A DNA stretch of 64,000 bases. It comes from Bacteroidales bacterium. GTDB taxonomy: Bacteria; Bacteroidota; Bacteroidia; Bacteroidales; UBA932. Made by a program: the position numbers and the translations under genes. How positions within the stretch are numbered: the first letter of the stretch is position 1; each line of letters opens with the position of its first letter. This document shows, piece after piece, positions 8,693 to 17,525 of the stretch. The notes under the pieces were generated by a model that ran no database searches, was not told the origin of the DNA, and was given only the letters and a program-made list of their open reading frames with translations. The stretch lies in the NCBI GenBank assembly GCA_015060245.1, contig SUYU01000004.1, forward strand, positions 81,658-145,657, written 5' to 3'.

Positions 8693-10126
8693 CTATTCAA
8701 TCTCCAGCAGTTGTTTGCTCTCTTCGGGCTCAAGACTCTCAACTGAGCGCAGTTTGCGCTGTATGGCGCGTGTGCGTGTTCCAATGAGGGTGTCCATGTC
8801 GTTCAAACCACCCTGGATCTTGTTCTTGGCTTTGTCGAGCAGACCTCCAAAGGTCTCGAATTCGGTCTTTACCGCACCGAGTGTCTCCCATACTTCGCTG
8901 CTTCGTTTTTGTATTGCCAAAGTCTTGAAACCAATCTGCAGGCTGTTGAGAATTGCTGCCAAAGTGGTTGGTCCTGTGATTATTACATTGTATTGGCGTT
9001 GTATGTGCTCAAGCAGGTCGGCCTTGCGTACCACCTCTGCGTATATTCCCTCAAACGGCAGGAACATAATTGCAAAGTTTGTTGTGTATGGCGGTTCAAC
9101 ATACTTGCTTGAGATCTCTTTTGCATTGAGTTTGATTGCGTTGTCAAGTTCCTTCTGGGCCGCCTCAACTGCCGTAGGGTCGGCAAGGTCGTATGCGTTC
9201 TGCAGTTTTTCATAAACATCTTTAGGAAATTTGGCATCTATCGGGAGCCAGATATTTGGAATCTCATCTGAACTGCCTGGCAATTTTACGGCAAACTCCA
9301 CAACCTCGCGGCTTCCTTTTCTGGTTATGACATTGGCCGAATATTGGTCTGGGGCAAGGATATTTTCAAGCAGCATCTGCAATTGTATCTCACCCAAACC
9401 TCCACGCATCTTCACATTTCCAAGCACCTTCTTGAGGCCTCCCACATCATGTGCAAGGCTCTTCATTTCACCCAAACCCTGCTGCACCTCATTAAGTTGT
9501 TTGCCTACGGTCTCAAAACTCTTTCCAAGCCTCTCTGCAAGGGTCTTGTCAAGTTTTTCGGCCACAGTTACCCTAATGTTTTCAAGGCGTTCATCTGTAC
9601 TCTTGAGCAGTTGGTTCTGGGTTTTGTCAAGACGCTCAAGGCTCTCTTTCTGGGTCTTGTCAAACTGCTCCAGGGTGTTTTTCTGTGATTTTTCGAGTTG
9701 AGCAAAGGCCTCTTTCTGCGATTTCTCAAGTTGGTCAAAGGAGTCTTTCTGACTCTTGCCGAGTTGGTCAAATGAGTCCTTCTGGCTTTTGCTCATTATA
9801 GAAAATACTTGCGTCTGGGTCTCCCTGAGTTCCTTTCTGGCTGCAGATTCTGCCTCCCTGTACTCCCTTTCAAACTCTCTGAACTCTCTGCCAAAATTCT
9901 GCTGCCTCTCTGCAAAGAGTTGCATGCCCTCGCCAAACTTCTGCATACCCTTGCCGAACTCCTGCATTCCGGCCTCCAGAGCCTGCACCCTGTTGCCATA
10001 TTCGGCAAGAATCTTTTCACTCTCTTTCCTGCTCTTGAGAATTTTTGCCTGCAATACAATTACTGTAACAGTTGCAATAACTGCAATAAGCAACAGAACA
10101 ATAGCGCCAGTTACAAGATGCTCCAT
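8693..10126 (-). CDS. rmuC: RmuC-family DNA recombination protein
   Basis: A 477-residue protein. Residues 8-26 form an N-terminal membrane anchor, followed by a long coiled coil (about 35-215) and the conserved RmuC nuclease-like domain (about 220-430) with GGLGEIQLQMLLENIL, WLPIDAKFPKDVYEKL and FLPFEGIYAEV. RmuC is thought to limit inversions between repeats by cutting unusual DNA. The coiled coil is unusual: six 11-residue units of the form KSQKDSFDQLE (residues 113-178), preceded by 7-residue units such as GMQEFGK (53-87). It is the downstream gene of a likely pair with the CaCA antiporter. Confidence 0.9.
   Translation of the reverse strand: MEHLVTGAIVLLLIAVIATVTVIVLQAKILKSRKESEKILAEYGNRVQALEAGMQEFGKGMQKFGEGMQLFAERQQNFGREFREFEREYREAESAARKELRETQTQVFSIMSKSQKDSFDQLGKSQKDSFDQLEKSQKEAFAQLEKSQKNTLEQFDKTQKESLERLDKTQNQLLKSTDERLENIRVTVAEKLDKTLAERLGKSFETVGKQLNEVQQGLGEMKSLAHDVGGLKKVLGNVKMRGGLGEIQLQMLLENILAPDQYSANVITRKGSREVVEFAVKLPGSSDEIPNIWLPIDAKFPKDVYEKLQNAYDLADPTAVEAAQKELDNAIKLNAKEISSKYVEPPYTTNFAIMFLPFEGIYAEVVRKADLLEHIQRQYNVIITGPTTLAAILNSLQIGFKTLAIQKRSSEVWETLGAVKTEFETFGGLLDKAKNKIQGGLNDMDTLIGTRTRAIQRKLRSVESLEPEESKQLLEIE
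9593..9790 (-). repeat. In-frame 33-bp tandem repeats in rmuC (six hendecads)
   Basis: Six consecutive units of 33 bases encode KSQKDSFDQLG, KSQKDSFDQLE, KSQKEAFAQLE, KSQKNTLEQFD, KTQKESLERLD and KTQNQLLKSTD. The first units are most alike and the later ones drift, as expected for internal duplication. Eleven-residue periodicity fits a right-handed or straight coiled coil. Copy number could differ between strains. Confidence 0.85.
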
Positions 10127-10156
10127 GATTGTAAATCAAATGTTTGTTCCCTGTGA

Positions 10157-11158
10157 TTATTTGTTGAGTGTAAGAATGATGTATCCTACATAAATAAGTA
10201 TGAACAATATTGCTTCGGCGCGGTCAAGCGTACGTTTTTTGAAGGTAAAGGCGGTAATGAAGAGCAATATTGTTGAAATGATCAATGTGCTGAAATCAAG
10301 GTTGCCAATGTTGTTCATTCCCAGTGGGTGGATTACAGCACTGCCGCCAAGAATAAGGAATATGTTGGCTACATTTGAACCGATTACATTGCCAAGTGCA
10401 AGGTCTGCGTTTTTCTTTACTGCCGCAACTGCGCACGAGGCAAGTTCGGGAAGCGATGTTCCGCCGGCCATTATGGTTACGGCTATTACAGCATCTGATA
10501 CGCCAAGCATCTTTGCAAGTGAACTGGCTGAGTCCACAAACAGATTGCCACCATATACAAGGCCTGCCAATCCTCCAACAACCATGATGAGGGCAAGCCA
10601 CATTGGGCGCTCTTTGGTTTCTCCTTCAGCATTCGCAGCATTTGCAGCGGACATCTCTGCCTTGGCTTCCGAAAGGGCAGGGGCGTTTTGTGTCTGTGAA
10701 GAGTATATTGTGTAGGCCATAAATACTCCAAAGAGACTCAGGAGCATGAGGCCGTCGGTACGGCTTATGATATTGGCAGAAGCACCGTCAAGCAGTACGT
10801 CGGAACCTGCAAAAATAAGGGTTGCAGCGGCAAGCAGTGCAAAAGGAATATCTTTCTTGATGTTGTTGCCGGTAAGCGGAAGCGGCATGATAAGGGCTGT
10901 GACACCCAAGATCATAAGAGTATTGAATAGATTTGAACCTACAACATTTCCTACGGCAATGTCGGCATTTCCTTGTGCGGCAGAGAGAAAACTTACTACC
11001 ATTTCTGGTGTTGAGGTTCCTATGCCCACTATGGTCATACCAATTACAAATTCAGAGATTCCCCATTTTTTTGCTATTGCGCTTGCGCCATCTACAAGGT
11101 AATTTGCGCCCAAAAGGATAAGGGCGAGTCCTGCTATTAGAATGAGAATATTTATCAT
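10157..11158 (-). CDS. CaCA-family calcium/sodium antiporter
   Basis: A 333-residue inner-membrane protein with two homologous halves of about five transmembrane segments. Each half has the alpha-repeat: GNVVGSNLFNTLMILG in the first and GNVIGSNVANIFLILG in the second, together with GIGTSTPEMVVS and AGGTSLPELAS, whose acidic residues bind the cations. This is the YrbG-type Na+/Ca2+ or K+-independent exchanger family. It lies 30 bases upstream of rmuC in the same direction. It fits the sodium-linked physiology suggested elsewhere in the window. Confidence 0.9.
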   Translation of the reverse strand: MINILILIAGLALILLGANYLVDGASAIAKKWGISEFVIGMTIVGIGTSTPEMVVSFLSAAQGNADIAVGNVVGSNLFNTLMILGVTALIMPLPLTGNNIKKDIPFALLAAATLIFAGSDVLLDGASANIISRTDGLMLLSLFGVFMAYTIYSSQTQNAPALSEAKAEMSAANAANAEGETKERPMWLALIMVVGGLAGLVYGGNLFVDSASSLAKMLGVSDAVIAVTIMAGGTSLPELASCAVAAVKKNADLALGNVIGSNVANIFLILGGSAVIHPLGMNNIGNLDFSTLIISTILLFITAFTFKKRTLDRAEAILFILIYVGYIILTLNK

Positions 11159-11252
11159 ATTGATAATTAGTGTGTTATATTAATGTATGCTTGTTGTTGA
11201 TATCTTTTTTCAATTGTATCTTTTATGTAGATGCAAATGTACGATAATTTAT

Positions 11253-11260
11253 TATCTTTG
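11253..11260 (+). promoter_or_regulatory. Bacteroidota -7 box before phosphatase gene
   Basis: TATCTTTG matches the TAnnTTTG -7 element and lies about 54 bases before the ATG at 11314. No clear TTTG -33 element is seen at 19-21 bases upstream, so this is a weak call. Confidence 0.4.
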
Positions 11261-11313
11261 TCTTCCTTAAATTGCCTTTTGGCAAAGGTTCACCAAAACT
11301 TAACATTTGTTTT

Positions 11314-11787
11314 ATGAAGAAAATTCTTTTTGTGTGTATGGGAAATATCTGCAGATCTGCAGCGGCAGAGGCTGTTTTGAAGAAGTATATTGCAGATAAG
11401 GGTTTGGAGAATGAGTATATGGTTGATTCTGCAGGCATTATAGGTTGCCATGTTGGGGAACCGGCCGACAGCCGTATGATTTCGGCTGCTGCGGAGCGCG
11501 GCTATAATGTTGATTCCATTGCAAGAAGGGTGTCGTCACAGGATTTTGACCGCTTTGACGCTGTAATTGCCATGGATAACAACAACGTGTCTGATTTGCG
11601 CACCTTGTGCCGTACTTATGAGCACAACAAGAAACTCTGCAAACTTACCGACTTTTCATCTGCAAGGTTTATGGAGAAATACAGGATGACCGAGGTGCCT
11701 GACCCATATTATGGTGGCCCCGACGGCTTTACGCTTGTGCTTGACATGCTTGAAGATGCCATGCCCCAGATTTTGTCGAGGGTGTAG
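11314..11787 (+). CDS. Low-molecular-weight protein-tyrosine phosphatase
   Basis: The track ORF begins at 11272, but the family N-terminus MKKILFVCMGNICRSA starts at the ATG 11314, giving 157 residues, the usual size. The P-loop CX5R is C8-R14 (the residue after the Ser is Ala where Pro is usual). The general-acid loop is EVPDPYYGG near the C-terminus. It hydrolyses phosphotyrosine or small aryl phosphates in the cytoplasm. Wzb-type relatives regulate capsule export by acting on a Wzc kinase, but there is no wzc beside it and the capsule genes are 2.6 kb away, so a general role is equally likely. Convergent with the LolA-like gene across a shared terminator. Confidence 0.9.
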   Translation: MKKILFVCMGNICRSAAAEAVLKKYIADKGLENEYMVDSAGIIGCHVGEPADSRMISAAAERGYNVDSIARRVSSQDFDRFDAVIAMDNNNVSDLRTLCRTYEHNKKLCKLTDFSSARFMEKYRMTEVPDPYYGGPDGFTLVLDMLEDAMPQILSRV

Positions 11788-11848
11788 CATCAGGTGAGCA
11801 TATCTTTCGCAAGCATGTGGGATTATTCCGGCATCCACGAAAAATAGA

Positions 11849-11880
11849 AACCCCAAAAGTCACATCTGACTTTTGGGGTT
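11849..11880. terminator. Bidirectional terminator between phosphatase gene and lipid operon
   Basis: A perfect 14-bp inverted repeat (AACCCCAAAAGTCA / TGACTTTTGGGGTT) with a CATC loop lies between two convergent genes. On both strands A-rich sequence precedes and T-rich sequence follows, so it can end transcription both ways. Confidence 0.9.
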
Positions 11881-11905
11881 CTTCTCTTATTTGGGCACTG
11901 TGGTA

Positions 11906-12502
11906 CTATTTCATCTGTTTCACAGGTGTGTCATATACGGTAAAGTTGCCGTTGGCCTCCTCCATTTTCATTACACATAGTGTAAGGTCTTTCTTGCTGT
12001 AACTCAACTCAAGTTTTACATACTGGCTCTTGGCTCCTTTGCCTTTTGTAATCATGAATACGTAATATTGTGGTGTCTCAAAGAACTTTACCTCTGCCGA
12101 ATTCTCCTTTGCAACACCGTCAACGTCGCCGCCGATGCTCAGAAGCAGGGTATTCTTGAGGTTGCCCATACGGCTGTCCTGTTTGGTAGAGATCTTGTTT
12201 GTCTTTTTGCCCCTTACCATAGTGATATTGTCGCCGCTTATCTCAAGAAGATCGCCGGCAGGGGAGGTGTACTCCATCTTCAAACCGTTGGGACGAGTGT
12301 ATGTAAGGTTTCCTTTGCTTACAAGTTCATTCTCCATCATTACCATATGTTTGGTCTGGGTAAACGGACAGGTAACTGTTGTAAATTTTGCATTGGCTGC
12401 AGCAATCTTGTCAATTGCAGCTTTGCACTCCGATGCATATTGTGCAAATGCTCCTGAACAGCATAGAAGCACTGCAATCATTGTAATGAAAATCCTCTTC
12501 AT
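11906..12502 (-). CDS. LolA-like outer-membrane lipoprotein/lipid carrier
   Basis: A 198-residue protein with a clear signal peptide (MKRIFITMIAVLLCCSGAFAQ, cut after AFA) and the LolA fold pattern: FTQTKHMVMMENELVSKGNLTYTRP, then LKMEYTSP and ITMVRGKK. Such LolA-like proteins are found in aryl-polyene and flexirubin clusters, where they probably carry the lipid product, not lipoproteins, through the periplasm to the outer membrane. It is the last gene of the operon, followed by the bidirectional terminator. The cell-wide LolA may be elsewhere; this assignment to lipid export is inferred from context. Confidence 0.85.
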   Translation of the reverse strand: MKRIFITMIAVLLCCSGAFAQYASECKAAIDKIAAANAKFTTVTCPFTQTKHMVMMENELVSKGNLTYTRPNGLKMEYTSPAGDLLEISGDNITMVRGKKTNKISTKQDSRMGNLKNTLLLSIGGDVDGVAKENSAEVKFFETPQYYVFMITKGKGAKSQYVKLELSYSKKDLTLCVMKMEEANGNFTVYDTPVKQMK

Positions 12503-12555
12503 AATTCAATATATTTCAGTTGTGTATCAGGCCACTGGGCCTCATATTGGCCTGT

Positions 12556-13293
12556 TTATGAGTAAAGGCCTCCGTTGATTGAGATAACCTCTCCTGTGAT
12601 GTATGAAGCATCTTTTGAGGCAAGAAAACCTACAAGGGCAGCCACCTCTTCAGGGTTTCCGAATCTGCCTGCAGGAATCTGTGCTACAAGTTCCTCTTCG
12701 TTGAGACCCTCAACCATATCGGTCTTGATGAATCCAGGTGCAATGGCATTCACTGTTACACCCCTTTTGCCTACCTCCTGAGCCAAAGCCTTTGTAGCGG
12801 CAATTATACCGCCTTTTGCAGCAGAGTAGTTGGTCTGTCCGGGAAGACCTTTAAGGCCGCTGAGCGATGCCATGTTTATTACCCTTCCGAATTTCTTTCT
12901 CAACATTGGCTGGATAAGCGGCTGGGTAACATTGTAGAATGCGTTAAGTCCAATGCCAAGTACCTTGTACCAATCCTCCGACGGCATAAGCGGAAGTATG
13001 TTGTCTTTTCTTATACCCGCATTGTTTACAAGAACCTCAATATATTCTCCCTTGTGGGCAGCCTGCCATCCTGTGATTGCGGCAACTGTCTGCTCAAGGT
13101 TTGAGACATCAAATTTCAAAAGTTCACCTGTGCCGCCGGCCTCTTCAATCAGTTTGATTGTAGCCTCGGCCTGTGCCTCATTTGAAACGTAGTTCACTAT
13201 TACATTATATCCCATAGAGGCAAGTTTAACGCTGACTGCCCTTCCTATTCCGCGGCTTCCGCCGGTTACCAATGCATGTTTCATATTTTTCAA
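12556..13293 (-). CDS. FabG-like 3-oxoacyl-ACP reductase
   Basis: A 245-residue short-chain dehydrogenase. NADP-binding TGGSRGIGRA near the N-terminus, NNAG in the middle, and the catalytic Ser (NMASLSG) and Tyr-Lys (NYSAAKGG), with INGGLYS at the end. The initiator may be either the first ATG or the one three codons later (MKHALVTGG). It would reduce the ketone formed by the ketosynthase on each elongation cycle. Its equivalent in aryl-polyene systems is ApeQ. It sits between the CrtI-like oxidoreductase (120 bases upstream, with tandem repeats in the gap) and the LolA-like gene. Confidence 0.88.
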   Translation of the reverse strand: MKNMKHALVTGGSRGIGRAVSVKLASMGYNVIVNYVSNEAQAEATIKLIEEAGGTGELLKFDVSNLEQTVAAITGWQAAHKGEYIEVLVNNAGIRKDNILPLMPSEDWYKVLGIGLNAFYNVTQPLIQPMLRKKFGRVINMASLSGLKGLPGQTNYSAAKGGIIAATKALAQEVGKRGVTVNAIAPGFIKTDMVEGLNEEELVAQIPAGRFGNPEEVAALVGFLASKDASYITGEVISINGGLYS

Positions 13294-13302
13294 GTTTTAT
13301 TT

Positions 13303-13419
13303 GTTTTCAATCAAGTTTAACGTTTTCCAATTACGGTTATTGTGTTTTCAATTTTAACGTTTTCCTACCACGGTTATTGTGTTTCCAATCAAGTTTATCG
13401 TTTTCCAATTCAGTTATTC
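13303..13419. repeat. Three imperfect 37-41-bp tandem repeats
   Basis: Three adjacent copies start at 13303, 13344 and 13381 with GTTTTCAA(TCAAG)TTTAACGTTTTCC, the first two ending ACGGTTATTGT. The second lacks four bases and the third is degenerate and runs into the 3' end of the oxidoreductase gene. They fill the intergenic gap between that gene and the FabG-like gene in the middle of the operon. Confidence 0.8.
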
Positions 13420-14991
13420 AAACTTCAGGCCATCTGCTGCGGCCTCCATTCCAATAATCTCTGCGCAGGTAAAGAATGAGGTCATGCTTACTCCAAGTAC
13501 ACCATGAAGATTGAGGTTCTGTCCGGTAAGGAAAAGGTCCGGAACAGGAGTCTTTGGTGTGAGGAGAGTAAGCATAAGGTTGCTGTAGTCTTTCCTGATG
13601 CCGTATGCACTTCCGCAGGCTGTTGCAGTGTAGTCTTTGTATGTAAGCGGAGTGCTTGTGTATGAGGCTATTATATTCTCCTTCAGGCCAGGTATTATGC
13701 TCTGCGCAAATTCAATGCACTGCTCCGCCTTTGCCTCTTTGAGTGCCAGGTACTCATCTCCTCTATGGCCCACTTTTGTGCCACTGAAGCGCTCCACTTC
13801 TCCCCAGGTCATTGGGGTAAGAAGATCCAATTGCCCTGCATATGCCTCCTGACAGGTTGATACGTCTTTGGAGTAGTAACTCATGAGCATGGAACGTACG
13901 CCTTGAGGATGGCCGTTTTGAGCATCTGTTGCAGTTGTGCCGCTCCAGAGACTCTCTCCATTGGCCAGATTATGTATATATCTGTTCCGGTTCAGGTATT
14001 TGACCGAATTCTCTTTGAGGGCCAGATTTACCGTAAACATTCCTGTGGTATTCTCCAGACGGTTGATGCGGTTGCGGTATACCTTCCTCACGTGTGCGCT
14101 CTCCTTTATAAGTTCAAGGGTTGCCGACGGATGGAGGTTTGATATTACCTTTTTTGCAAATACATCAATTGTTTCATTGACTTTGAGTTGCAGGCCATTC
14201 TCCTGCTGCTCCCTGATTTCAGTAACCTTGGCTCTTGTACACACAACTCCGCCCATCTTTTCAATGGAGTGGCAAAGTGAGTCGGAAACCATATTTCCGC
14301 CACCTGCAAGCCTGTATGCGCTCTGTATGAATGAACTGTTTATCTGTGCGTAGGTGTAGAGCGGAAGGGCAGGGGTGAGTTCCATCTTCAAGGATGTACC
14401 GGCCAGCACTTCGCGCAAAAGAGGATCGGTTATTGTCTCATTTACAAACTCATAAGCAGAACGCGCAAAGAGTGACTGCGTATATATTGCACCATCATCC
14501 TTGGGCGAAAAACTCTTTGGAAGCGCATCTCCAACCTCCTTTAGAAGCGCCGTATACTTTTTAATGTTCTCTTTCTGATGCGGAAAATACTCTGTCATTC
14601 TTGCTGCAAAGGCCTGATAACCGTTGGCAAACATATATGATTTGCCGTTTACAACCACCTCATCAAATGCGTCGGCATCCATCTTCTGCCAAGGCAGATG
14701 CATAAGTCCAAAGTAGTTGAAGAGAGCATTGAGCGGTTGTCCTTCATCAAGGCCTCCTACATAGTGGAGTCCTGTATCAAATTCGGCCACCCTGGCATGT
14801 GTGCTTGACGCAGGTCTATTTACCTTTCTTCCAAAACTCTGCAGACAGCCTCCCAAAAGGGCATTCTGTTCAAGAATGCACACCTTCAACCCCTTTTTTG
14901 AGAGGATATAACCGCACTGGAGACCTCCGAGACCTCCACCGATGATTGCAACATCAAAGCCTTTGCCGTTAATCTCTTCTGCCTTTACCAT
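13414..14991 (-). CDS. CrtI/phytoene-desaturase-like FAD oxidoreductase
   Basis: A 525-residue flavoprotein. The N-terminal dinucleotide fold reads FDVAIIGGGLGGLQCGYILSK, followed by LEQNALLGGC; the C-terminal FAD-binding region is LFLTGQNLNLHGVLG. It belongs to the COG1233 family with phytoene desaturases and retinol saturases, which act on long polyene or isoprenoid chains. In flexirubin and related clusters a similar gene occurs next to an MMPL exporter. Here it might desaturate or reduce the acyl chain or a tethered alcohol; the reaction is not known. It overlaps the end of the MMPL gene by 23 bases, so the two are translationally coupled. Confidence 0.85.
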   Translation of the reverse strand: MVKAEEINGKGFDVAIIGGGLGGLQCGYILSKKGLKVCILEQNALLGGCLQSFGRKVNRPASSTHARVAEFDTGLHYVGGLDEGQPLNALFNYFGLMHLPWQKMDADAFDEVVVNGKSYMFANGYQAFAARMTEYFPHQKENIKKYTALLKEVGDALPKSFSPKDDGAIYTQSLFARSAYEFVNETITDPLLREVLAGTSLKMELTPALPLYTYAQINSSFIQSAYRLAGGGNMVSDSLCHSIEKMGGVVCTRAKVTEIREQQENGLQLKVNETIDVFAKKVISNLHPSATLELIKESAHVRKVYRNRINRLENTTGMFTVNLALKENSVKYLNRNRYIHNLANGESLWSGTTATDAQNGHPQGVRSMLMSYYSKDVSTCQEAYAGQLDLLTPMTWGEVERFSGTKVGHRGDEYLALKEAKAEQCIEFAQSIIPGLKENIIASYTSTPLTYKDYTATACGSAYGIRKDYSNLMLTLLTPKTPVPDLFLTGQNLNLHGVLGVSMTSFFTCAEIIGMEAAADGLKFE

Positions 14992-17515
14992 TTTTGTATT
15001 TCATATATAGGTTGAACAGGAACGGTTCAACGGTGTATGTTATTATAATGGTAGATGCCATGCCTATAAGTGTAGCAACTCCAATGGAACTGATGGCAGG
15101 ATGGGTTGCAAACATGAGCGAAGCAATGGCAATGATGAGCACAACGGCTGAGAAGAATATTGCGGTCTTGTGGAATCTGAGCAGGTCGGAGGCGTTGTCT
15201 GAATTACCTGCAAGATCTTCTTCGCTCTTTTTGCGGCTTCTGTTGAGAAGGCCGTCCATGACAAAGATGCTGTAATCTACGCCAATTCCAAAGATGAAGG
15301 TTGAGATTACAATATTTATGAGGTTGAACTGCAAGCCGAGGACTCCCATAATTCCCAACACAATATACCAACTCATGCTCATAGGCAGGAATGCTATAAG
15401 TGCTATAACAGGATTCCTGAATGAAAGCAACAGTACAACAAGTACAAAGATTGAGGAGATGGCAAGAACAACATTGAAGTCTTCATTGAGCATCTCAACC
15501 ATATTCTGTGTATAGAAGAAAGGATCTACAACTATCATGTTGTTTGACGGTATCTGTGGAGTCTCCTTTACAAGTTTGTTGCTCACAGGAAGTATATTTT
15601 CAGGTTTGGCCTGTACCGATGTAAATACGAGGTAGGTGCTGTCGGTAACCTCTACAAGGTTGGCCATAAGACCGTCGGGAATAATATTGGCACCGACAAT
15701 GCTGTTGTATTCAAAATCACGCTCCAGCGCCTCTACAAACGGATCAAACATCTGCTCCTTGAAACCATACTCCTTGCCTGCCTTTTTGAGGATTGACTGA
15801 ATGTTTTTCTGCCTTTGAGGGGTCCAGTACTCGCTCCACAATGCAATTCTGCCATTTGCTGTAGAGGATGGAAGAAGGAGCATTGCTGAATTGCTGTATT
15901 TTTCAATCAGACCTTCAGAGGCAAGTTCCGCGCATCTGTTGCCCAATATTGTATTGTATTCAAGAGCAGAATCGAGATCCTTTGAGAGTACAGCAAAGTA
16001 TTTGCTCTCAAGGCCCGGCATTGTCTTTTCTGCAAGCATATGGCCGCTTCGCATTACGTCTGGATCATTGTAGCCGATATTCTTGAGATTTGAGTCAAAG
16101 GTTACCCATTTGCCGGTAAAGAGTGATATTACAAAGATTACGGCAATGAGTGCAACCAGCCATTTATGCTTTTCATACGGGTATGTATTGATCTTTTCAA
16201 TGGCAGCAATTGCCTTATGGTTAAGTCTGTTCCTTTCAGGTTTGAAGAAGTGTGGCAGGAATATCAGACAACAGAGTGTTGTTCCTACCATTCCAAGTGA
16301 CGCAAACATTCCAAAGTCCCAAAGCAGTTCGGATTTTGTGAACAGAAGGCCGGCAAAGGCACCAATGGTGGTAAGACTGCCGAGTATTACCGGTTTGGTC
16401 TGCTCCCTTATTACGCGTTCAGGGTCGCTTACGTATTTGTAGTGGGTAAGTACATGCAGGCAGTAACTCAATGCCACACCGAGCACTATTGCACCGATTC
16501 CAAGCGCCATGAGCGACATTCCACCTTTAATGAAGTACATTCCTGTAAGTGCGAAAAATGCACCATAGACTACAGGAAGCAGCAGCATTACAAGTGTGCT
16601 TTTGTTTCTGAAACAGAACCATATGATAAGACACACGAGTGCGAGTGAAAAACTCAATGTTGTGGCAAGGTCACTCTTTATCTGGCGGCTGTTGAACACA
16701 CTCTGCACAGGGGCTCCATGGAAGAGTATCTCCACGTTTGGATATTGCGCCTCAATTGCCTCTATCTCCTGTTCAAGATTCTCTACGAGGTATGTACCGG
16801 TTTTTGAGTCAAAGGCTTTGAAGTTAGGGGAGAGGAAGGCCAATGCTATGGTGCTGTCGGGTGTAAAGAAGTGGCTTTCAAGGATTTTATATGTTCCTCC
16901 CATCATGCTGGCAATGCCGCTGTTTTGCTGCGCAAATATTTTGCGCAAGACCAACGGATCATTCCTTATTATGTCATAGTAGGCCATGCCCTCTGCCGAT
17001 GTCAGAGTCTGGAGATTTTCATACATGGCCTGATTTGCGTACTCCTGTGTTATGACAGTGTCAATTGCTTCGTAAAATGGTCTGTCAAGGAACTGAGGTA
17101 CATTCTCAAAGAGGAATCCGAGGGCATCCTGAAGCATGTAGCCGTCGAGCCTGTACATAAGGTCTGCAATATACATTGTGGCAGTATCGTGCAGAAGCAA
17201 TGAATCGCAGAAAGCATCACACACTTCAGTCAAGGTGTAGTAATCGGCCTGTTGCCATGTTGAATCCGGCATATCTGCAGGCTTTTCCCTGGCTATGAAC
17301 TCAAGGAATATCTTATCTTTTACCTTGAGGTTGTTGAATGCAAATCCGGCAGATTTGCTCTCTTCTGTAGCAGGAAGCAGTTTAGAGATGTCTTCCTGAT
17401 ATTGGACTTTACTTCCAAAAAAGATAAAAAGCGCTGTAGAGATCAACAGCACTGCATAAAAGAGGCCCTTGTGGCCCTTGAAATACCGGTATAGTTTTAT
17501 CGCTGATTCTGTCAT
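14969..17515 (-). CDS. MMPL/RND-family lipid exporter
   Basis: An 848-residue membrane protein with the RND/MMPL layout: one N-terminal segment, a large periplasmic loop (about 50-270), a block of five segments with ALGIGAIVLGVALSYCLHVLTHY, a second periplasmic loop (about 470-690), and a second block of segments with FIFGIGVDYSIFVMDGLL. The FGIGVDYSIF type motif is typical of MMPL proteins. These move lipids or polyenes from the inner membrane into the periplasm using the ion gradient. In this operon it would hand the product to the LolA-like carrier. Confidence 0.9.
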   Translation of the reverse strand: MTESAIKLYRYFKGHKGLFYAVLLISTALFIFFGSKVQYQEDISKLLPATEESKSAGFAFNNLKVKDKIFLEFIAREKPADMPDSTWQQADYYTLTEVCDAFCDSLLLHDTATMYIADLMYRLDGYMLQDALGFLFENVPQFLDRPFYEAIDTVITQEYANQAMYENLQTLTSAEGMAYYDIIRNDPLVLRKIFAQQNSGIASMMGGTYKILESHFFTPDSTIALAFLSPNFKAFDSKTGTYLVENLEQEIEAIEAQYPNVEILFHGAPVQSVFNSRQIKSDLATTLSFSLALVCLIIWFCFRNKSTLVMLLLPVVYGAFFALTGMYFIKGGMSLMALGIGAIVLGVALSYCLHVLTHYKYVSDPERVIREQTKPVILGSLTTIGAFAGLLFTKSELLWDFGMFASLGMVGTTLCCLIFLPHFFKPERNRLNHKAIAAIEKINTYPYEKHKWLVALIAVIFVISLFTGKWVTFDSNLKNIGYNDPDVMRSGHMLAEKTMPGLESKYFAVLSKDLDSALEYNTILGNRCAELASEGLIEKYSNSAMLLLPSSTANGRIALWSEYWTPQRQKNIQSILKKAGKEYGFKEQMFDPFVEALERDFEYNSIVGANIIPDGLMANLVEVTDSTYLVFTSVQAKPENILPVSNKLVKETPQIPSNNMIVVDPFFYTQNMVEMLNEDFNVVLAISSIFVLVVLLLSFRNPVIALIAFLPMSMSWYIVLGIMGVLGLQFNLINIVISTFIFGIGVDYSIFVMDGLLNRSRKKSEEDLAGNSDNASDLLRFHKTAIFFSAVVLIIAIASLMFATHPAISSIGVATLIGMASTIIITYTVEPFLFNLYMKYKNGKGRRD

Positions 17516-17525
17516 GTCATATATG

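Noticed and set aside
9231-9701. 156-residue + strand ORF, Ser-rich
   Set aside because: Antisense to the rmuC coiled coil; its repeats simply mirror the rmuC repeats.
11314-11787. Wzb-type capsule phosphatase
   Set aside because: No Wzc kinase gene beside it and it is separated from the glycan genes by rmuC and the antiporter; kept as a general LMW phosphatase.
13303-13419. CRISPR-like array
   Set aside because: Repeats are adjacent without spacers, only three degenerate copies, no cas genes.
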